From Sphingomonadaceae bacterium (GTDB lineage Bacteria; Pseudomonadota; Alphaproteobacteria; Sphingomonadales; Sphingomonadaceae), in NCBI GenBank assembly GCA_013821585.1, contig JACDGO010000156.1, forward strand, positions 1 to 5,651: a stretch of 5,651 nt of DNA. Direction: 5' to 3'. Of this stretch, positions 1 through 5,651 are shown one piece after another (within the stretch, counting starts at the first letter, position 1; every line of letters begins with the position of its first letter). Both the position numbers and the translations under genes were made by a program. The notes below the pieces were generated by a model. It ran no database searches. It was not told the origin of the DNA and saw only the letters and a list, made by a program, of their open reading frames with translations.

Positions 1-515
1 TGCTCAAGCTGTCGCGGCTTGGCGTCCCCGTCGTCAGCGCGGTCGCGGGGCCGGCGGCGGGAATCGGGTGCAGCCTCGCGCTCGCGGCGGACTTCTGCTT
101 CGCGGGCGAGACCGCCTATTTCATGCAGGCGTTCGTCAACATCGGGCTGGTGCCAGACGGCGGCGCGTCGTGGATGCTGACGCGGCTGGTGGGAAAAGCG
201 CGCGCGACCGAGATGATGCTGCTCGGCGAGCGCATTCATGGACCGAAGGCGGCCGAATGGGGGCTGATCTACAAATGCGTCGCCGACGGTGCGCTGATGG
301 ACGAAGCGCGCGTGCTCGCGGCGCGGCTGGCGGCGGGACCGACGTTGGCGCTCGGATTGATGCGGCAGGGCTTGGCCGAGGCGCTCCAAAGCGATTACGC
401 GGCGGCGCTGCAGCGCGAGGCGGAGAACCAGCGCACCGCGGGCAACAGCGCGGACGCGGCTGAGGGCGGTGCATCATTCGTCGAGAAGCGCAAGCCGGTG
501 TTCGCGGGGAAGTGA
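1..515 (+). CDS. PaaG-like enoyl-CoA isomerase/hydratase, 3' part (crotonase superfamily)
   Basis: The 5' end is missing. The reading frame enters at base 3 and ends with TGA at 513-515, leaving about 170 residues of a protein usually near 260. The fold is crotonase-like: an oxyanion-hole stretch (AGPAAGIGCSLALAAD), then GLVPDGG, then the C-terminal helices ending in SFVEKRKPVFAGK. In classical hydratases two glutamates do the chemistry. Here the first position is Ser (GCSL) and the second appears to be Phe (MQAFVNIG), so neither is kept. The Asp of GLVPDGG (codon 156-158) is kept, as in PaaG and enoyl-CoA delta-isomerases, and the C-terminal half resembles PaaG closely. An isomerase acting on an acyl-CoA double bond in the cytoplasm is therefore more likely than a hydratase. 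The true substrate is unknown; the neighbouring mutase suggests acyl-CoA breakdown generally rather than phenylacetate use. The ATG at 123 is internal, because conserved sequence extends upstream of it. Confidence 0.88.
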   Translation, partial: LKLSRLGVPVVSAVAGPAAGIGCSLALAADFCFAGETAYFMQAFVNIGLVPDGGASWMLTRLVGKARATEMMLLGERIHGPKAAEWGLIYKCVADGALMDEARVLAARLAAGPTLALGLMRQGLAEALQSDYAAALQREAENQRTAGNSADAAEGGASFVEKRKPVFAGK

Positions 516-533
516 GCGCGCTAAAGGTCGCGC

Positions 534-2671
<2,138 letters not shown>

Positions 2672-2675
<4 letters not shown>

Positions 2676-3763
2676 GTGAAATCCTGGACCGTCATCCCCG
2701 CGAAAGCTGGGATCCAGCTGCTTTCGAATCAGCCACAAGAAGCGGGATCCCCGCTTTCGCGAGGATGACGGAGAAAGCGCGCACCGACTGGACCCGCGCC
2801 GAAATCGCCGCCCTTTTCGACCTCCCCTTCGACGAACTCGTCTACCGCGCCGCGACCGTCCACCGCGCGCACCACGCGGCGGGCGAAGTGCAGTTGTGCA
2901 CTCTGCTCTCGATCAAGACCGGCGGCTGCCCAGAGGATTGCGGCTATTGCAGCCAGTCCGCTTTCGCTGCCACCGGCCTGAAGGCCGAAAAGCTGATGGA
3001 CGTCGAGGCCGTGCTCGCCTCTGCGCGCGAGGCGAAGGCTGCGGGCAGCCAGCGTTTCTGCATGGGCGCGGCGTGGCGCGAGCCCAAGGACCGCGACATG
3101 GACGCGCTGTGCGGCATGGTGGCGGAAGTGAAGGCGCTGGGGCTGGAGACGTGCATGACGCTCGGCATGTTGTCGCGCGATCAGGCGCGGCGGCTCGGCG
3201 AGGCGGGGCTCGATTACTACAATCACAATATCGACACCTCGCCCGAGAATTACGGCAACGTGATCACGACGCGGACGTTTCAGGAGCGGCTCGATACGCT
3301 GGGCGAAGTCCGCGACGCGGGGATCGCGGTGTGCTGCGGCGGGATCGTCGGGATGGGCGAGACGCGCGCGGATCGCGTCGGCTTCGTCCATTCACTCGTC
3401 ACGCTGCCGCGCCATCCCGAAAGCGTGCCGGTCAATGCGCTCGTCCCAATCCGCGGCACCGTGCTCGGCGACATGCTCGCCGACACGCCACTGGCCAGGA
3501 TCGACGACATCGAGTTCGTCCGCACGGTCGCGGTCGCGCGGATCACGATGCCGCTAAGCATGGTGCGGCTGTCGGCGGGGCGCGAGAGCATGAGCGAGGC
3601 GACGCAGGCCTTGTGCTTTATGGCGGGCGCGAACTCGATCTTCACAGGAGATAAACTGCTGACAACAGAGAATGCGGGTGGCGGAGCGGATCAGGCGCTG
3701 TTCGCGAAGCTGGGGTTGCGGGCGATGGAGGCCGAGGAGCCGATGCGGGTAACGGCGGAATAA
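2672..3763 (+). CDS. bioB: Biotin synthase with repeat-derived N-terminal extension
   Basis: This radical SAM enzyme inserts sulfur into dethiobiotin to make biotin. The 363-residue protein has the family motif CPEDCGYC, so Cys86, Cys90 and Cys93 bind the [4Fe-4S] cluster and SAM. Cys130 (RFCMGAAWR), Cys161 (ETCMTLGML) and Cys221 (AVCCGG), with Arg299 ([10 protein letters not shown]), match the residues that hold the [2Fe-2S] sulfur donor in E. coli BioB (Cys97, Cys128, Cys188, Arg260). The YNHN and [12 protein letters not shown] motifs are also present. The enzyme looks active. The N-terminus is unusual: Trp40 aligns with Trp7 of E. coli, giving about 33 extra residues. Nearly all of these are encoded by a long inverted repeat (about residues 6-33). 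The family-like protein begins around [15 protein letters not shown]. The start at 2672 is chosen for its strong AGGAGG and its ATGA overlap with scpA; Met32 (2765) is the alternative. Its place in the operon suits supply of biotin to the downstream carboxylase. Confidence 0.96.
2689..2771. repeat. Imperfect inverted repeat inserted in the 5' end of bioB
   Basis: Two 27-base arms, 2689-2715 and 2745-2771, are reverse complements of each other except at two positions (C2698 opposite A2762, T2708 opposite C2752). They enclose a 29-base centre. Each arm contains a core of the kind TCATCC..CGCGAAAGC..GGGATCC. I recognise this as a dispersed palindromic repeat type common in alpha- and other proteobacterial intergenic regions, whose translations read like HPRE..DP and IPAFA.MT. 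Here it lies inside the coding region, stays open in the bioB frame and encodes about residues 6-33. The transcript could fold into a very stable stem beginning 17 bases after the A of the start codon. No T-run follows, so it does not look like a terminator. The element boundaries and any target duplication cannot be fixed without other copies. Confidence 0.85.
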
Positions 3764-4033
3764 ATGCCGACGTTGCTTCGGATCGGCGCGTTTCGCTTCT
3801 ATTTCTATAGCCACGAGCCGAACGAGCCGCATCACGTCCATGTCGATCGCGGCAGCGCGACGATCAAGATTTGGCTCGACACGCTTGAGGTTGCCAACAG
3901 CCGCGGGTTTCGCGCGCTCGAAATCGGTGGCATCGTCGCGTTGGTCGAGGAGCACCACGAAGCGTTTATGGAGGCGTGGCATGGGTATTTTGACTGGGGT
4001 GACCGACAAGCGCGTGCTCGACGTGCGCTGTGA
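3764..4033 (+). CDS. DUF4160 family protein
   Basis: This 89-residue soluble protein has the DUF4160 signature: a start like MPTLLRIG.FRFYFYS, the histidine-rich EPHHVHV at residues 21-27, then IKIWLDTLEVANSRGF and a C-terminal helical part ([18 protein letters not shown]). The function of the family is unknown to me. The clustered histidines could bind a metal, but that is inference. It begins directly after the bioB stop (TAAATG), with only a weak purine-rich stretch upstream, so it probably depends on ribosomes arriving from bioB. Its 3' end overlaps the following DUF2442 gene by 53 bases. Such DUF4160/DUF2442 pairs recur in bacterial genomes, and their small size and overlap have invited comparison with toxin-antitoxin modules; nothing in the sequence proves that. 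GC over 3781-4020 is about 60% by hand count, lower than in scpA. Confidence 0.88.
   Translation: MPTLLRIGAFRFYFYSHEPNEPHHVHVDRGSATIKIWLDTLEVANSRGFRALEIGGIVALVEEHHEAFMEAWHGYFDWGDRQARARRAL
3970..3974 (+). promoter_or_regulatory. Shine-Dalgarno site for the DUF2442 gene
   Basis: GGAGG lies within the DUF4160 gene, 6 bases before the ATG at 3981. It supports that ATG over the in-frame GTG at 3999 and over any earlier start. The residues encoded upstream in this frame are Arg- and Ser-rich and look like an out-of-frame reading of DUF4160. Confidence 0.7.
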
Positions 4034-4241
4034 CGCGCATAGCCTGATTGTCGACCTGATGGACGGCCGCACGATTTCGGCGCCGCTGGCCTGGTATCCC
4101 CGGTTGCTGAACGCGACGCCAGACCAGCGTGGACATTGGGAAAAGGCCGGAGGTGGATACGGCATCCACTGGCCCGACCTCGACGAAGATTTGAGCACCG
4201 AAGGCCTGCTGCGCGGCGCACCGGCCGCGAAGGCGGCGTGA
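3981..4241 (+). CDS. DUF2442 family protein
   Basis: This 86-residue protein begins [20 protein letters not shown] and carries the recognisable DUF2442 core: [20 protein letters not shown] at residues 24-43, followed by [29 protein letters not shown] and GLLRG near the end. This short form is a known relative of longer DUF2442 proteins. Its biochemical role is not known to me. It overlaps the DUF4160 gene by 53 bases at the 5' end and the next gene by four bases (GTGA) at the 3' end, so all three are probably translated in a coupled way. A regulatory or antitoxin-like partner role for DUF4160 is possible on context alone. The start is chosen from GGAGG at 3970-3974. GC over 4021-4260 is about 67%, closer to the host genes than its two neighbours. 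Confidence 0.88.
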   Translation: MGILTGVTDKRVLDVRCDAHSLIVDLMDGRTISAPLAWYPRLLNATPDQRGHWEKAGGGYGIHWPDLDEDLSTEGLLRGAPAAKAA

Positions 4242-4531
4242 GCAGCGACGCGGCCTTGGTTATCACCCTCTCGGGTCTCGTGATCGTTTACGTGCTCACG
4301 GGCTACATGTTGTTGCGTCGAGGGTGGCTGTTGGGAGCCGGCTTGGCGATGTTGTTGATCGCGGTAGCTCCAGTTTGGGTCGAGCATTCAGACGCGCCGG
4401 GAGATGGTTTCCTCGTCATGATGATGACGCCTGTGACTCTGCTGCTGATCGGGGCCGGTCTGATAGGCATCGTGGTCCGTGCGAGTGGTGCGCTGTCCGA
4501 ATATTTGAACAAGAGGACAATGCCCCACTGA
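4238..4531 (+). CDS. Small three-helix membrane protein of unknown function
   Basis: I do not recognise a family. From the GTG at 4238 the product is 97 residues with three hydrophobic segments, about 5-26, 30-48 and 58-80. Arg27-Arg28 lies between the first two segments, and Arg81, Lys92 and Arg93 follow the third. By the positive-inside rule this suggests an outside N-terminus and a cytoplasmic C-terminus. The short loop between helices 2 and 3 is acidic (EHSDAPGD). The GTG overlaps the DUF2442 stop as GTGA, with GAAGG at 4229-4233 four bases upstream; the frame is open further upstream, but that part overlaps DUF2442 and is charged and proline-rich. The stop shares one base with the pccA start (TGATG). 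GC is about 60% over 4261-4500, with many TTG Leu codons, unlike scpA. The hydrophobic pattern supports a real gene; the role is open. Confidence 0.7.
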   Translation: MSSDAALVITLSGLVIVYVLTGYMLLRRGWLLGAGLAMLLIAVAPVWVEHSDAPGDGFLVMMMTPVTLLLIGAGLIGIVVRASGALSEYLNKRTMPH

Positions 4532-5651
4532 TGTTTACCAAAATCCTGATCGCCAATCGCGGCGAGATCGCGTGCCGGGTGATCCGCACCGCCAAGGCGA
4601 TGGGGATTGCCACCGTCGCGGTCTATTCGGATGCCGACGCGCGCTCCCCGCACGTTCTGATGGCCGACGAGGCCGTCCGCCTCGGCCCGCCGCCTGCGTC
4701 CGAAAGCTATCTGCTCGCCGATGCGATTATCGCGGCGTGCAAGGCGACGGGGGCGGAGGCTGTGCATCCGGGCTATGGCTTCCTGTCGGAGCGCACGAGC
4801 TTCGCGCAGGCATGCGCAGACAACGGCATCGTCTTCATCGGCCCGCCGCCGAACGCCATTGCCGCGATGGGCGACAAGATCGAATCGAAAAAGCTCGCGA
4901 GGGAAGCGGGCGTCTCGGTCGTCCCCGGCTTCGTCGGCGAGATCGACAGCACGGATCACGCAGTCAAGATCGCCGGAGAGATCGGCTATCCGGTGATGAT
5001 GAAGGCGTCCGCCGGCGGCGGCGGCAAGGGGATGCGGCTGGCGTATTCCGAAGCCGATGTCCGCGAGGGTTTCGAAGCGACCAAGCGCGAGGGGTTCGCG
5101 AGCTTCGGCGACGATCGCGTCTTCATCGAGAAGTTCATCGAAAGCCCGCGCCACATCGAAATTCAGGTGATCGGCGACCAGCAGGGCAGCATCGTTTATT
5201 TGGGCGAGCGCGAATGCTCGATCCAGCGGCGGCACCAGAAGGTGATCGAGGAAGCCCCCTCCCCCTTCGTCACGCCCAAGATGCGCCGCGCGATGGGCGA
5301 GCAATGCGTCGCGCTGGCACGTGCGGTCGGCTATTACAGCGCGGGCACGGTCGAGCTGATCGTAGGCAGCGATCGCAGCTTCTACTTTCTCGAAATGAAC
5401 ACCCGGCTCCAGGTCGAGCATCCCGTGACCGAAATGATCACGGGACTCGACCTCGTCGAGCTGATGATCCGCGTCGCCGCCGGCGAACCGCTGCCGTTCA
5501 CGCAGGATCAGGCGACGCTGACCGGCTGGGCGGTCGAGAATCGCGTTTACGCCGAGGATCCGTATCGGGGGTTTCTGCCGAGCACGGGACGGCTGGCGCG
5601 GTATCGGCCTCCTGAAAACTCTCCTCCAGCACTTGCTGGAGGGGTTGGGGG
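4531..5651 (+). CDS. pccA: Acyl-CoA (probably propionyl-CoA) carboxylase, biotin-containing alpha subunit, 5' part
   Basis: The frame is open from ATG 4531 to the end of the window (373 complete codons of a usual 620-680). This part is the biotin carboxylase, which carboxylates biotin with ATP and bicarbonate. The N-terminal domain begins [20 protein letters not shown]. The ATP-grasp region has Lys158 and the glycine-rich loop [11 protein letters not shown], then [25 protein letters not shown] (His235, Lys237), and [14 protein letters not shown] with Glu288, Arg292 and Glu296 matching E. coli AccC residues. [16 protein letters not shown] is typical of propionyl- and methylcrotonyl-type alpha subunits. 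The biotin-carrier domain would lie downstream. Propionyl-CoA is inferred as substrate from the scpA neighbour. After RYRPPE the sequence departs from the family and reads [11 protein letters not shown], encoded by a palindrome. The start shares a base with the upstream stop; the nearest Shine-Dalgarno (GAGG, 4513-4516) is 14 bases away, so coupling is likely. Confidence 0.95.
   Translation, partial: MFTKILIANRGEIACRVIRTAKAMGIATVAVYSDADARSPHVLMADEAVRLGPPPASESYLLADAIIAACKATGAEAVHPGYGFLSERTSFAQACADNGIVFIGPPPNAIAAMGDKIESKKLAREAGVSVVPGFVGEIDSTDHAVKIAGEIGYPVMMKASAGGGGKGMRLAYSEADVREGFEATKREGFASFGDDRVFIEKFIESPRHIEIQVIGDQQGSIVYLGERECSIQRRHQKVIEEAPSPFVTPKMRRAMGEQCVALARAVGYYSAGTVELIVGSDRSFYFLEMNTRLQVEHPVTEMITGLDLVELMIRVAAGEPLPFTQDQATLTGWAVENRVYAEDPYRGFLPSTGRLARYRPPENSPPALAGGVG
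5621..5644. repeat. Short palindrome inside pccA, probably the edge of a dispersed repeat
   Basis: The 11-base arms 5621-5631 and 5634-5644 pair around a two-base loop, with one T-G wobble (T5622 with G5643). The core is TCCAGCA / TGCTGGA. A G-rich tail (GGTTGGGGG) continues to the last base, so the element may extend beyond the window. It lies in the pccA frame, just after the RYRPP stretch where family members continue with a variable loop before the next conserved strand, and it encodes low-complexity [11 protein letters not shown]. This type of CTCC..GGAG, G-rich palindrome looks to me like a sphingomonad dispersed repeat, but that is from memory. Whether the gene resumes in frame beyond the window is not visible. 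Confidence 0.65.

Noticed and set aside
516..533. Promoter or cobalamin riboswitch before scpA
   Set aside because: The gap is only 18 bases, enough for a ribosome binding site but too short for a promoter or riboswitch. Any B12 control would have to be upstream of the window.
2689..2771. Intrinsic terminator between scpA and bioB
   Set aside because: The stem is long with a 29-base centre and is not followed by a T-run. It lies inside an intact coding frame.
2729..3391. Open frame on the - strand opposite bioB, ending in a repeat-like [10 protein letters not shown] peptide
   Set aside because: It is a shadow of bioB. The peptide is only the other-strand translation of the inverted repeat, which reads similarly in both directions.
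3840..3980. Longer N-terminus for the DUF2442 gene
   Set aside because: The residues encoded are Arg/Ser-rich and out of frame with conserved DUF4160 coding. A good GGAGG sits 6 bases before the ATG at 3981.
4303..5421. Long open frame on the - strand, about 370 codons
   Set aside because: It lies opposite pccA and the membrane-protein gene and gives no recognisable protein. High GC with third-position bias routinely creates such antisense frames, and the + strand frame has full family conservation.
4572..5615. Open frame on the + strand, about 347 codons, in another frame of pccA
   Set aside because: The product is Arg-rich and without motifs, while the frame starting at 4531 shows all biotin carboxylase motifs to the end of the window.
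5621..5651. Intrinsic terminator
   Set aside because: The hairpin is followed by G-rich sequence rather than T residues and lies within an open coding frame.

Overview
The window is a piece of a GC-rich chromosome, most likely from an alphaproteobacterium of the sphingomonad type. This placement rests on codon use, on the close fit of the proteins to sphingomonad-like families as I remember them, and on the gene order methylmalonyl-CoA mutase, biotin synthase, acyl-CoA carboxylase alpha. No database search was possible. Every gene is on the + strand, and the largest gap is 18 bases. Most junctions overlap or abut, so the stretch reads as one polycistronic, translationally coupled operon whose promoter and terminator lie outside the window.

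Layout: 1-515 is the 3' part of a PaaG-like enoyl-CoA isomerase/hydratase. 534-2675 is a complete adenosylcobalamin-dependent methylmalonyl-CoA mutase (scpA). 2672-3763 is biotin synthase (bioB). 3764-4033 and 3981-4241 are an overlapping DUF4160/DUF2442 pair. 4238-4531 is a small three-helix membrane protein. 4531 to the end is the biotin carboxylase part of an acyl-CoA (probably propionyl-CoA) carboxylase alpha subunit (pccA), which runs off the window.

The core genes fit propionyl-CoA assimilation. The biotin-dependent carboxylase makes methylmalonyl-CoA, the B12-dependent mutase turns it into succinyl-CoA, and BioB makes the biotin the carboxylase needs. An epimerase and the carboxylase beta subunit would be expected but are not in the window. 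The DUF4160/DUF2442 pair and the membrane protein have no evident role in this pathway and look like a passenger cassette between bioB and pccA.

The most unusual feature is that two different palindromic repeat-like elements sit inside conserved coding genes without closing the reading frame. A long inverted repeat (2689-2771) makes up most of a 33-residue N-terminal extension on BioB. A second, shorter palindrome (5621-5644) interrupts the carboxylase in the biotin carboxylase domain, right at the end of the window. This resembles the in-frame palindromic elements known from Rickettsia proteins, but the sequences here are unrelated to each other.
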